Source of the DNA: an uncultured Collinsella sp.
GTDB taxonomy: Bacteria > Actinomycetota > Coriobacteriia > Coriobacteriales > Coriobacteriaceae
Direction of reading: 5' to 3'
Assembly (NCBI GenBank): GCA_902479065.1
Contig: CABSNM010000007.1
Location: forward strand, 1-64,000
DNA length: 64,000 bases
The translations under genes were made by a program, and so were the position numbers. The notes under the pieces are model-generated. The model was given only the letters and a program-made list of their open reading frames with translations. It made no database searches and had not been told where the DNA came from. This document shows, in pieces, positions 16,800-28,341 of the stretch (the stretch's first letter is position 1; each line of letters starts with the position of its first letter).

Positions 16800-18470
16800 T
16801 TAGGCCTCGCCGTGCTTCTCTTCCCAGCTGCGGTCATCGTATTTCTCGACCACGGCGTCGTCGTCAAAGTGCAGCGGCTTATCCAGGTTGCGGGGCTTAA
16901 AGCCCTCCATGAACTTGTCGCGGCCAAAGCTCTCGGGAATCGCCACGGGGTAGCGGCCGGTAAAGCACGCATCGCAGTAACCGCCCTTGGGCATGACCTT
17001 AAGCAGGCCCTCGACCGAAAGGAAGGCCAGCGAATCGGCGCCGATATACTCGCAAATCTCATCGACCGTCTTGTTGGCGCTGATGAGCTGCGACTGCACG
17101 TCGGTATCGATGCCGTAGAAGCACGGCCAGATGACCTCGGGCGAGTTGATGCGGATATGAATCTCCTTGGCGCCAGCGTTGCGCAGCATCTTGACGAGCT
17201 GCACCATGGTGGTGCCGCGCACGATGGAGTCGTCGATGACGACCAGGCGCTTGCCCTCGATGTTGTCACGCAGCGGGTTGAGTTTCATACGCACGCCCAT
17301 GGCGCGCAGCTCCTGCGTGGGCTCGATAAACGTACGGCCCACGTAGCGGTTCTTGATAAGGCCCTCGCCAAAGGGAATACCGCTCTCGTGCGAATACCCC
17401 TCCGCGGGCGGCAGGCCGGAGTCGGGCACGCCGATGACCAGATCGGCCTCGACGGGCTCCTCGTGTGCCAGCTGACGACCCATGTCGTAACGGCAGGCAT
17501 AGACGCTCTTGCCGTTCATGATGGAGTCGGGGCGGGCAAAGTAGACCTGCTCAAAGATGCAGTTTGCGGGCTCTTCGGCTGCAGGCACGCCCTGCTCGGA
17601 TACCAGACCCTCGGCGCTGATGCGCAAAATCTCGCCGGGACGAACGTCACGGACGTACTCGGCACCCACGATGTCGAGTGCGCAGGTCTCGGAAGCAACG
17701 ACCCAGCCGCCGGCGCGCGTGACACGGACGGCGGAGTCGACCGTCGCGGCGCCGTCCTGCGACGGCAGCTGCGAAACGGATGCGGCATCGGCCTGGTCCA
17801 GGCCCTCGTCCACCAGCTTGCCCAGCACGAGCGGGCGAATGCCGTGCGGATCGCGGAATGCGTAGAGCGCCTGCTCGTTGATGAGCGTCATGGCGTAGCC
17901 GCCGCGCACGAGCTCCATGGTCTTGCGAATGCCCTCGCGCAGATGGCCTGTACGCTGAGTAAAGTAGCCGATAAGCTTAGTCGCGACCTCGGAATCCGAA
18001 TTGGAAAGGAACGGCACGCCCAGCTCGATCAGCTGGCGGCGCAGCTCGTCGGTGTTGACGAGGGTACCGTTGTGCGCGAGCGCGATAATGACGCTGTTGA
18101 TGGTAGAAAGATGCGGCTGCGAGGCTTCCCAGCTCTTGGCACCGGCAGTGCCATAGCGCACGTGGCCCACGGCCAGCTGGCCGGAGAGTGTCGACAGGTC
18201 GGCGTTGGAGAACACGCGGTCGAGCAGGCCCAGATCCTTGCGGACCATAACCGTGCCGCCATCACCCACGGCGATTCCCGCCGATTCCTGGCCGCGATGC
18301 TGCAGCGCGCGCAGACCAAAGTACGTCAGTCGAGCCACATCGCGATCGGGTGCCCACACACCAAAAATGCCGCATTCCTCATGCAGCTGGTCGGAGTCCG
18401 GATCATACGTCGACATGGTCTTCACCTGTCCCGCGGCACGCTCGGCCGCGCGGATGGTTTCTTGAGACAT
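16800..18470 (-). CDS. purF: amidophosphoribosyltransferase
   Basis: Committed step of purine synthesis: PRPP plus glutamine gives phosphoribosylamine. It is 556 aa. A propeptide of about 32 residues precedes the catalytic Cys33 in EECGIFGV, which must be exposed by cleavage. The glutaminase domain has ALQHRGQESAGIA and GHVRYGT. The synthetase half has the PRPP loop VVIDDSIVRGTT. CDACFTG plus other Cys residues fits the Bacillus-type enzyme with a [4Fe-4S] cluster. ATG 18470 follows GAGGGG. Confidence 0.96.
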   Translation of the reverse strand: MSQETIRAAERAAGQVKTMSTYDPDSDQLHEECGIFGVWAPDRDVARLTYFGLRALQHRGQESAGIAVGDGGTVMVRKDLGLLDRVFSNADLSTLSGQLAVGHVRYGTAGAKSWEASQPHLSTINSVIIALAHNGTLVNTDELRRQLIELGVPFLSNSDSEVATKLIGYFTQRTGHLREGIRKTMELVRGGYAMTLINEQALYAFRDPHGIRPLVLGKLVDEGLDQADAASVSQLPSQDGAATVDSAVRVTRAGGWVVASETCALDIVGAEYVRDVRPGEILRISAEGLVSEQGVPAAEEPANCIFEQVYFARPDSIMNGKSVYACRYDMGRQLAHEEPVEADLVIGVPDSGLPPAEGYSHESGIPFGEGLIKNRYVGRTFIEPTQELRAMGVRMKLNPLRDNIEGKRLVVIDDSIVRGTTMVQLVKMLRNAGAKEIHIRINSPEVIWPCFYGIDTDVQSQLISANKTVDEICEYIGADSLAFLSVEGLLKVMPKGGYCDACFTGRYPVAIPESFGRDKFMEGFKPRNLDKPLHFDDDAVVEKYDDRSWEEKHGEA

Positions 18471-18764
18471 GGCATCCCCTCAGAGCCTCGTTATTTGGCG
18501 TTACCTGCCCTATTATACGCACGGCAAGACAAGCACTCCCGCGCATGAACAGCGCTTTTTAAAAGCCCACCGAGCTTATAATCCGTTTTGCAGCCAAACA
18601 TTTTATTGGGCAACCGCCTCGGGGCCGACGATCCCGCATACTTCCGCTGCGACGCGTCTCGCCCGCCGTTGGGGCTTGCATTGTTGCAATTGGGACGTTC
18701 GTCCTGTCTTTTGGCAGGTCGGCGGCGTATCCTTGTACCTACAGCAAAACGAGAAAGGTTATGT
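18471..18764. promoter_or_regulatory. divergent promoter region, purF and the CmpB-like gene
   Basis: This gap of about 290 bases has TATAAT on the minus strand (18512-18517) for purF and TATAAT on the plus strand (18577-18582) for the gene at 18765. The -35 hexamers are not convincing for either. No PurR-type box or riboswitch was recognised. Confidence 0.4.
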
Positions 18765-19994
18765 ATGGATCGAAACGAACTCGACCCCAGCGTCCCCAGC
18801 GCCACGGAGGTCAAGAAGATCCCCCTCATCATTAAGGTATACGCCGTCCTGTGCATCCTGTCCGGCGTGAGCACGCTCCCGTCGGTCGGCGCCTTTATGT
18901 GGCAGGTCATCACCGCGCTCATCAACGGCAACGCCGCCGCCAAGCTCGGCGACAACACGCTCGTCGCGGTCGGACTGATTGTCGCCGGCATCATGCTCTC
19001 GGCTGCCAATGCCGTCATCTTGATCATCTTTGGCCTTGACCTCATCAAGAACCAGCGCCGCAATGCCGCCCGTCTGTCCTATATCCTTATCGCATTGACC
19101 GTCGTCGAGCTTTTGGTTGACGTGATGCTCCAGGGCATCGGGCCTTTCTTGCTGCGCCCCGCCATCCAGCTCGGCATCCTCGTCGCGCTTTCGACCACCG
19201 TCGACCCCACGCTGCGCCAGGAGCGCGAGCTGCAACGCCGCCTGCAGGAAATGCTCGATCGCGACGCCGCCGCCGAGGGCATGCTCGGGCGCGATGAAAC
19301 CGGCGAAGGCTACATCAAGCTCAACTACTTCAACCTGTTCTGGGTATTCTTTGTCTGCTGCATACTCGGCCTGATCGCCGAGGACATCTGGCACATGACG
19401 GTCGACGACCCCGGCGTCTACCAGAACCGCGCCGGCATGCTGTTTGGCCCCTTCAGCCCCATCTATGGATTTGGCGCCGTACTCATGACCATGGTGCTCA
19501 ACCGCTTCTACAAGAAGAACCCCATCATTATCTTTTTGGTGAGCGCGCTGCTCGGCGCGAGCTTTGAGGTGTTCGTGGGCTGGTTTATGCAGACCTCGTT
19601 TGGAGTGGTCTCGTGGAGCTACTCGCACATGAAGCTGTTCGGCATGCCCGACCCGCTCGCCGTCCTTACGGGCGGACGCACCTGCACGGGCTTTGCCTGC
19701 CTGTGGGGCCTGGGCGGACTCATCTGGATCAAGCTGCTGCTGCCGAGGCTGCTCAAGCTCATCAACATGATTCCGTGGAAGAGTCGCTACTCGGCTACTG
19801 TCATCTTCACCATCATTATGCTGGTCGATGGCGTTATGACGCTGCAGTCGCTCGATTATTGGTATCAGCGCGTCAACGACACGGAACCGGATATTCCCGT
19901 TGCGCAGTTCTACGGCAAGTACTTCGATAATGACTTTATGGAGAATCGCTTCCAGAGCATGACCATGAGCCCCAAGGATGCGACGCGCGTGTAG
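18765..19994 (+). CDS. membrane protein, putative ABC transporter (CmpB-like domain)
   Basis: Multi-spanning membrane protein of 409 aa. The N-terminal half has about four hydrophobic segments (around residues 18-135) and resembles small DUF membrane modules. A charged linker rich in Glu/Arg (RQERELQRRLQEMLDRD) follows. The C-terminal part carries NLFWVFFVCCILGLIAED, FGPFSPIYGFGAV and SYSHMKLFG(MP), the pattern of the putative ABC transporter type IV (CmpB) family, whose function is not known. ATG 18765 follows GAGAAAGG. Confidence 0.65.
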   Translation: MDRNELDPSVPSATEVKKIPLIIKVYAVLCILSGVSTLPSVGAFMWQVITALINGNAAAKLGDNTLVAVGLIVAGIMLSAANAVILIIFGLDLIKNQRRNAARLSYILIALTVVELLVDVMLQGIGPFLLRPAIQLGILVALSTTVDPTLRQERELQRRLQEMLDRDAAAEGMLGRDETGEGYIKLNYFNLFWVFFVCCILGLIAEDIWHMTVDDPGVYQNRAGMLFGPFSPIYGFGAVLMTMVLNRFYKKNPIIIFLVSALLGASFEVFVGWFMQTSFGVVSWSYSHMKLFGMPDPLAVLTGGRTCTGFACLWGLGGLIWIKLLLPRLLKLINMIPWKSRYSATVIFTIIMLVDGVMTLQSLDYWYQRVNDTEPDIPVAQFYGKYFDNDFMENRFQSMTMSPKDATRV

Positions 19995-20015
19995 CGTCCA
20001 CCGCGCCCAAAACGC

Positions 20016-20056
20016 AAAATGCCCGCCGGTATCACACGTACCGGCGGGCATTTTTA
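20016..20056. terminator. bidirectional terminator between convergent genes
   Basis: The arms AAAATGCCCGCCGGTA (20016-20031) and TACCGGCGGGCATTTT (20039-20054) are perfect, with a 7-nt loop and T-runs in both directions. Confidence 0.88.
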
Positions 20057-20084
20057 TAAACGAGCCTTCTATCGACGCAAGCCT

Positions 20085-20501
20085 CTACGCCTCGCGCTCG
20101 ACCTCACTCACGCATTCGTTCTTGATGGTGCCAACGAGTGCCTGCAGGGCATCGACCACGTGCGGGCGAATGTCCCCGCCGATGAGCACGAGCATGATGT
20201 CGTCACCCACGGCGAGCTCGCCGCTTGCCAGCCACACGCGCACATAGCCGATACCCGGCATCGCGCTCGTGGCCTCGATAGCAGCCTGCACCTTCTGAGC
20301 ATCGAAGCCGAACACCATGCCGCCAACCCTGCGCCCGGGAGCTACGCCATCGGTTTTGATCCCGCGGACCTCGGACTTGGGCGTCGCGCGCACCACACCG
20401 TTATGCGTCAGATACATCCCACAGTCTCCCGCCGAAGCATCGGCCTTGGCCTCGCGCAGCCAAGCATCAACCGAAGGCATCGTTTTGCCATTCTCGAGCA
20501 T
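20085..20501 (-). CDS. MoaE-like protein (molybdopterin synthase large subunit fold)
   Basis: 138-aa protein resembling molybdopterin synthase MoaE. It has a GVVR element (THNGVVRAT), YVRVWLASGELAVGDDIMLVLIGG and the terminal helix ALQALVGTIKNECVSEVE, which follow the MoaE order. The catalytic C-terminal block IKxxxPIWKKE of true MoaE is missing; only the first Lys of IK remains, so a degenerate or repurposed role is likely. No MoaD or other molybdenum cofactor gene is nearby. I chose ATG 20501 over 20504 for its spacing to GGGAG. Confidence 0.55.
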   Translation of the reverse strand: MLENGKTMPSVDAWLREAKADASAGDCGMYLTHNGVVRATPKSEVRGIKTDGVAPGRRVGGMVFGFDAQKVQAAIEATSAMPGIGYVRVWLASGELAVGDDIMLVLIGGDIRPHVVDALQALVGTIKNECVSEVEREA

Positions 20502-20543
20502 CATTTCTCCCTTACCGTCCCAAATTAGCTACTCTCGGACAAT

Positions 20544-21542
20544 TTATTCATCAACGGGCGTGAGCACCATGACGGCACGCGTGTTGCTCAGCGATAACGA
20601 ACGACAGGTCACAAGCGTTACGACCTTGGTTGCCGAAGCGGCACAATCGGTGGCATCGCTCGCCACGGCAGAGGCACCGTCGAGCATCTCGGACAGGTAG
20701 TTCTTGAGCCCGTCGTCGCCCTCAAAATTGGGTGTGCGCGCCTTGGCATACGTGTCCTCGACAACTTTGGTCGCCAGTGGTCGCAGTTTATACGTAGCAT
20801 CCCGTGTGATGTAATACACGAACTCGATGCTATCGAACGTTGCCTGATCAGTGGTGTCCGAAATCACGTTGAACATCGACCCGTCGTTCATGTGGTGGCC
20901 GTAGATCGTGGTCTGCTGGTCAACCATTCCCGGCGCGGTATCGTCGCTGTCCAAGAAGATCGCACCCGATGCATTGGACGTACCGTCAAACAGCGTGTTG
21001 AGGTATTTGGAGTTGTTGTTGGTCTGCACCACGGGATAGTTGATGTTGGTGCCGGGCGCGTAAATCCAACCCGCAACCTCGGAATTCGTCTGGGCAAGTG
21101 CATCAAAGTCGATAATCGGCACGCCGCTGGCGTCCTTGTCGCTCACATATTGTTTTTCGATCTTTTGATACGACTCGCTCGCCTGCTTGTAGCCAATCTG
21201 GGCGTTGATAAAGATGGCGGCAGCGGCAACAATCAGGCCGATGCCGATGATGATGAGCAGAATGGGAATAATGGAGCGGCGCTTTTTGCGCGGCGGCTCG
21301 GTGTAATCCGACGGCGCGGCATGCGATGAAGACCGGGGCGGCTTCTTAGCGTTGCTATAAGATGAAGGTCGATATGCGGCTGGCGCGTCCTGTCGACGAT
21401 GCGTCGCCGGTGTCACGGGGCGCGGCGCGCGCGGCTGCTGAGGAGAGGATGCCCGACCCTGCTGCGCCGCATGGGCAGCACCCGGCTTCGATGGATCGGG
21501 AATCTGAGAAGCCTTGAATCGTTTTCCCTGATAGTCAGACAT
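20544..21542 (-). CDS. sortase (class B-like)
   Basis: Membrane transpeptidase of 332 aa. A cytoplasmic tail of about 85 residues rich in Pro, Ala, Ser and Gln is followed by KKRR and a single span (about 91-112), giving a type II membrane protein. The catalytic domain shows IYGHHM (His216/217), TLVTC (Cys313) and NTRAVMV (Arg322), and starts with the class B-like EVAGWIYAPGTNINYPVVQ. No protein with an LPxTG/NPQTN sorting signal is in the window, so the substrate is elsewhere. ATG 21542 has AAGGAGA upstream. Confidence 0.88.
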   Translation of the reverse strand: MSDYQGKRFKASQIPDPSKPGAAHAAQQGRASSPQQPRAPRPVTPATHRRQDAPAAYRPSSYSNAKKPPRSSSHAAPSDYTEPPRKKRRSIIPILLIIIGIGLIVAAAAIFINAQIGYKQASESYQKIEKQYVSDKDASGVPIIDFDALAQTNSEVAGWIYAPGTNINYPVVQTNNNSKYLNTLFDGTSNASGAIFLDSDDTAPGMVDQQTTIYGHHMNDGSMFNVISDTTDQATFDSIEFVYYITRDATYKLRPLATKVVEDTYAKARTPNFEGDDGLKNYLSEMLDGASAVASDATDCAASATKVVTLVTCRSLSLSNTRAVMVLTPVDE

Positions 21543-21577
21543 GGCTCTCCTTATACTGCGGTGAAACGGCGGAACGC

Positions 21578-22042
21578 CTAGGCGTCGGCCATCTCCTGCT
21601 TCATCTTCTCGATAACCTTGCGATACTCGGGGTCGCAAGCGCCTAGAATCTGCGTGGCGTAGATGGCGGCGTTCTTGGCGCCGTTGATGGCAACGCAGGC
21701 CACGGGCACGCCCGAAGGCATCTGCACCATCGACAGCAGCGAATCCATACCGCCCAGGTCACTCGTCTTCATAGGCACGCCGATAACCGGCAGCGGCGTA
21801 AAGGCAGCCACGACACCACCCAGGTGAGCGGCCTTGCCAGCGGCGGCGATAATCACCTTGATACCGCGATCGGCGGCAGTCGAAGCCCACTCGTGGACCT
21901 TCGCCGGTGTGCGGTGTGCGCTCGCAATGACAAGCTCATAGGGCACACCCAGCGCCTCGAGCTCGGCGGTGCAGCCTTCCATAACACCCAGATCGGACTT
22001 GGAGCCCATGATGATCCCGACAACCGGCTTCTGATCTGCCAT
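21578..22042 (-). CDS. purE: N5-carboxyaminoimidazole ribonucleotide mutase
   Basis: Purine pathway step AIR to CAIR. It is 154 aa, with VVGIIMGSKSDLGVMEGC at the N-terminus, ASAHRTP, AAAGKAAHLGGVVAAFTPLPVIGVP and a central SLLSMVQMPSGVPVA, all diagnostic of class I PurE. ATG 22042 has AGGAGGT 8 bases upstream. TATACT on the minus strand (22106-22111) could be its -10. No purK is adjacent. A 32-bp inverted repeat lies upstream. Confidence 0.96.
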   Translation of the reverse strand: MADQKPVVGIIMGSKSDLGVMEGCTAELEALGVPYELVIASAHRTPAKVHEWASTAADRGIKVIIAAAGKAAHLGGVVAAFTPLPVIGVPMKTSDLGGMDSLLSMVQMPSGVPVACVAINGAKNAAIYATQILGACDPEYRKVIEKMKQEMADA

Positions 22043-22135
22043 AAACAAAGACCTCCTGTTGAGAGCGGCGACGCGGCGGATCCGCGACCCTTAACTACTG
22101 AGAGTAGTATAGCTGCTCCCGTCCCTGCGGTCTGC

Positions 22136-22227
22136 GGGTGCCCCGCGGCGGTCTGGTGTTTTCATCTTCACTCCAGTTGCTTCGCGAAGTCGTTCAGATG
22201 AAAACACCAGACCGCCGCGGGGCACCC
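22136..22227. repeat. 32-bp perfect inverted repeat
   Basis: The arms 22136-22167 and 22196-22227 are perfect reverse complements, around a 28-nt loop containing CTTCGCGAAG. It sits between carB and purE, upstream of purE and well past the carB end. No U-run follows. Confidence 0.85.
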
Positions 22228-22271
22228 TCGACCTACCGGGGGTTGCTATGACGTACGTTGGCTGAATTATT

Positions 22272-22313
22272 AGTGTGGGCCCTGCCGTTCGTTCGAACGG
22301 CAGGGCCCACACT
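22272..22313. terminator. 19-bp hairpin downstream of carB
   Basis: AGTGTGGGCCCTGCCGTTC (22272-22290) pairs perfectly with 22295-22313 across a GTTC loop. It is the first strong hairpin after carB, but neither side has a good U-run (CATTTTC on plus), so termination is only likely. Confidence 0.6.
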
Positions 22314-22394
22314 CATTTTCTATTCAGCCCTAGTCATCGCGCAAAGCCCCTTCGACAGCACACGGTGCAACCGAGTCACCGCAGGCCGGGTCAA

Positions 22395-25709
<3,315 letters not shown>

Positions 25710-25710
25710 G

Positions 25711-27150
25711 TTAGTTCTCCTCGGTCTCGGTCGCGGCGGTCTCGGCAAAGTTCCAGCCAGCCAGGCGGTCCTTCGCGGTGTCGATGTCCAGGTAGTTCTC
25801 CTCGCCGTCCATGAGTCGCGTAAAGGCGGTAAAGAGATAGTGGGCATCGGTGGGGCCAGGCGAGGCCTCGGGGTGATACTGGACCGAGAAGCACGGGGCG
25901 TCGAGCAGCTGGATGCCCTCGGCGGTGCCGTCGTTGAGGTTCACATGTGTTAGGCGAATGCGGCCAAAGCGCTCGTTCATCACGACCGGCGCGATTCCGC
26001 GGCGCACCCAGGCGCGCAGATCTCCATCGGCCGCATGCTCGGTCTCGCCGCCCGAAAGCTCGGGGACAAGCTTGCCCAAGCTGGGGAACAGCAGGCCAAA
26101 GCCATGGTTTTGCGCGGTGATCTCCACACGGCGGCTTACCAGGTTCATAACCGGCTGGTTGCCACCGCGGTGACCGAACTTAAGCTTTTCCATCTGGGCG
26201 CCGCAGGCCAGGCTGATCATCTGGTGACCAAGACAAATACCAAAGACCGGCACCTTGCCGATCAGCTGCTGCACCTGCTCGTGGGTCTCCACCACGGCGT
26301 CGGGGTCGCCGGGGCCATTGGACAAAAAGACGCCGTCGGGATTCATGTCGAGCACCTCACTCGCGGGCGTGTCCCACGGCACGACGGTAAGGTCGCAGCC
26401 GGCGCGGACCAGCCCCTCCAGAATGCCGCGCTTCACACCGCAGTCGTAGGCGACCACTTTGTGACGGGCAGGAGCGGCAGCCGAAAGCGCAAAGTCATGC
26501 GTGGCAGGCAGGTCGGCAGCCACAAACTCATGAGGCGCGGGGCAACTTACGGTCTTGACCAGGTTCTCGCCTACCAGCGTGGGCGCTGCGGCCAGACGCT
26601 CGGCAAGCTCGTCGACGTCGAAGATCTCGGCCGAGATAATGCCCATCTTGGAACCATTGTCGCGCAGATGGCGCACCAGAGCGCGGGTGTCGACACCCTC
26701 GATAGCGACGATGCCGTGAGCGCGCAGGTACTCCGGCACGCTAACGGCCGAGCGCCAGTTAGAAGGCGTGGCGCACATGTCGCGAACGATCATGCCGCGC
26801 ATGGCCGGAGCGCTCGCAGGGCGCACGGCGTCGCCGGGGAAGGCCGACTGGACGTCGGTCTCGTCGATACCGTAGTTGCCGATCTGCGGATAGGTCATGG
26901 TTACGATTTGGCCGGCATAACTTGGGTCGGTCATGACCTCAAAGTAGCCCTCGAGCGAGGTGTTGAAGCAGACTTCGCCGGTCGCGGTGCCCTCGGCGCC
27001 GCATGCACGTCCATAAAAAATGGTCCCATCCTCAAGATACAGGATGCAGGGACCGCAGGTGCCCTTGCTGGTTTTGGCCAGCATACGCTGGCAAAGCTCG
27101 CTGGGCGCGAAGGTGCGGGCGGCAGCGCCCGCGGTATGGTTGTTCGCCAT
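25711..27150 (-). CDS. carA: carbamoyl-phosphate synthase small (glutaminase) subunit
   Basis: Releases ammonia from glutamine for CarB. It is 479 aa, longer than usual (about 360-380). The N-terminus carries about 40 extra residues, and the glutaminase half is extended around GKLVPELSGGETEHAADGD, an insertion not seen in standard CarA. Core motifs are LEDGTIFYG, GEVCFNTSLEGY, SNGPGDPDA, the nucleophile in VFGICLGHQMI and the catalytic His in YHPEASPGP. ATG 27150 has AAGGAGA. A PyrR-like loop abuts this ribosome site. Confidence 0.95.
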   Translation of the reverse strand: MANNHTAGAAARTFAPSELCQRMLAKTSKGTCGPCILYLEDGTIFYGRACGAEGTATGEVCFNTSLEGYFEVMTDPSYAGQIVTMTYPQIGNYGIDETDVQSAFPGDAVRPASAPAMRGMIVRDMCATPSNWRSAVSVPEYLRAHGIVAIEGVDTRALVRHLRDNGSKMGIISAEIFDVDELAERLAAAPTLVGENLVKTVSCPAPHEFVAADLPATHDFALSAAAPARHKVVAYDCGVKRGILEGLVRAGCDLTVVPWDTPASEVLDMNPDGVFLSNGPGDPDAVVETHEQVQQLIGKVPVFGICLGHQMISLACGAQMEKLKFGHRGGNQPVMNLVSRRVEITAQNHGFGLLFPSLGKLVPELSGGETEHAADGDLRAWVRRGIAPVVMNERFGRIRLTHVNLNDGTAEGIQLLDAPCFSVQYHPEASPGPTDAHYLFTAFTRLMDGEENYLDIDTAKDRLAGWNFAETAATETEEN

Positions 27151-27160
27151 AATTCTCCTT

Positions 27161-27180
27161 CCCGGTCTCACAGGACCGGC
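27161..27180 (-). promoter_or_regulatory. PyrR-binding-loop-like hairpin in the carA leader
   Basis: On the minus-strand RNA, CCGGTC and GACCGG form a 6-bp stem with the loop CTGTGA, giving UCCUGUGAG. This matches the UCCNGNGAG core of known PyrR sites. It ends at the AAGGAGA ribosome site of carA, so bound PyrR could block translation. TACAAT (27209-27214, minus) is a possible -10 upstream. The rest of 27215-27308 shows nothing else. Confidence 0.6.
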
Positions 27181-27308
27181 TTAAAGGTGTGTAGTTAGGC
27201 CTCGCGGTATTGTAACCGCAAGCATGCCTCATGGCGTTAATTTCATCGAAATGTTTACGAAATGATAATTATGACTTTCTATGCATAATGTTTTTTAATC
27301 CCCGTCCC

Positions 27309-27350
27309 AAAAAAATCATCCCGCGGGGCTTGTGGCTCACGCGGGATGAT
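27309..27350 (-). terminator. terminator after the gene at 27357
   Basis: ATCATCCCGCG and CGCGGGATGAT (arms 27315-27325 and 27340-27350) are followed on the minus strand by seven T. Confidence 0.9.
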
Positions 27351-27356
27351 GGCGTC

Positions 27357-28322
27357 TTATTTTTTCTTGTCCTGCTCCAGCAGTTCGGACGGTGTGCGAT
27401 CGGGCTTGCCGCCGCGGAAAATCTCGCGGCCATGCAGACGATGCTCCAGGTCACGCTCGGCCTTTTCCTCGTCAATCTTGGTCTGGCTCACCACCGGGTC
27501 CTCAATCAACGACGACACCGAGTTCACCTGCTTCTGAATGCGCTCGGCGATGGTGTCATCCATACTCACGATGCGCATCTTCCAGTCGATACTCGTGGCG
27601 TTGGATGAGCTCTTGGTCCACACGAACGTCAAAATGGCGCTCTGGTGGCCCCGCGCGGGGAACAGGCCAAAGAAGGAATCGTGCTGAATGTTGCTATCCT
27701 CGTCGATATAGGCGTGAACGTTATACACCACGCGGTCGATCTTATCGTTGAGCAACGCGTTGGTCGCAAGCGCCGCGGCCTGAATCTGCCCGTTGGACAG
27801 CAGCTCGAGCTCGTTGGCAGACGATGTGTCCAACACCGTCACCTCGACCGTGCCCGTGCGTTCATCGGCTTCATCGACGGTAAAATCGAGCGGGAACTGC
27901 GTAAAGCCATTGCCCCACTCAAGGCCGCCCTTCAGCGCGGTCGAAACGGTATCGACCGAAACGCTCTCGGACAGGTTGGCGGTGTTCAGACGACGCATCA
28001 CGCCGTAGCCAATCTGCATGCCCACGATCAGCACCAAAATACCGATGACCACGGCCATCGCGGTCTTCGTAATGGTATGGCTCACCTGCGAGCCCGAAGG
28101 ATCGTCCTCGGACAGCGGGTCGATATGTTTTGCCTGGCTCGCGCGGTCCTCGCTGCGCAGCTGCGCTAGCGCCGCTTTGTCACCGCGCTTGACGGCGGCC
28201 TCTTTCTCGCGCATGCGCTCGGTACGCTTTTTGGCAAGCGTAGGATCCAAGACGCCGGATGCATCGATTTCGGAGAATAACTCCGTCACTTCTTCCGGAG
28301 TCAAAGGGTTCTTATCAGCCAT
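27357..28322 (-). CDS. single-span membrane protein of unknown function
   Basis: 321 aa, not recognised. The N-terminal 85 residues are charged and predicted cytoplasmic (PEEVTELFSEIDASGVLD, then a Lys/Arg/Glu-rich helix). One hydrophobic segment (about 88-108, MAVVIGILVLIVGMQIGYGV) follows. The rest would lie outside, with VTVLDTSSANELELLSNGQIQAAALATNALL and VYNVHAYIDEDSNIQHDSFFG suggesting a folded alpha/beta domain. The tail is basic and charged. It starts 19 bases after the ABC exporter stop, so the two are probably co-transcribed. Confidence 0.75.
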   Translation of the reverse strand: MADKNPLTPEEVTELFSEIDASGVLDPTLAKKRTERMREKEAAVKRGDKAALAQLRSEDRASQAKHIDPLSEDDPSGSQVSHTITKTAMAVVIGILVLIVGMQIGYGVMRRLNTANLSESVSVDTVSTALKGGLEWGNGFTQFPLDFTVDEADERTGTVEVTVLDTSSANELELLSNGQIQAAALATNALLNDKIDRVVYNVHAYIDEDSNIQHDSFFGLFPARGHQSAILTFVWTKSSSNATSIDWKMRIVSMDDTIAERIQKQVNSVSSLIEDPVVSQTKIDEEKAERDLEHRLHGREIFRGGKPDRTPSELLEQDKKK

Positions 28323-28341
28323 GATCTTCCTGTCATATCAA

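Noticed and set aside
15852..18548. Long plus-strand frame opposite purM and purF
   Set aside because: Antisense shadow of two genes with clear enzyme motifs; it also crosses the gap between them.
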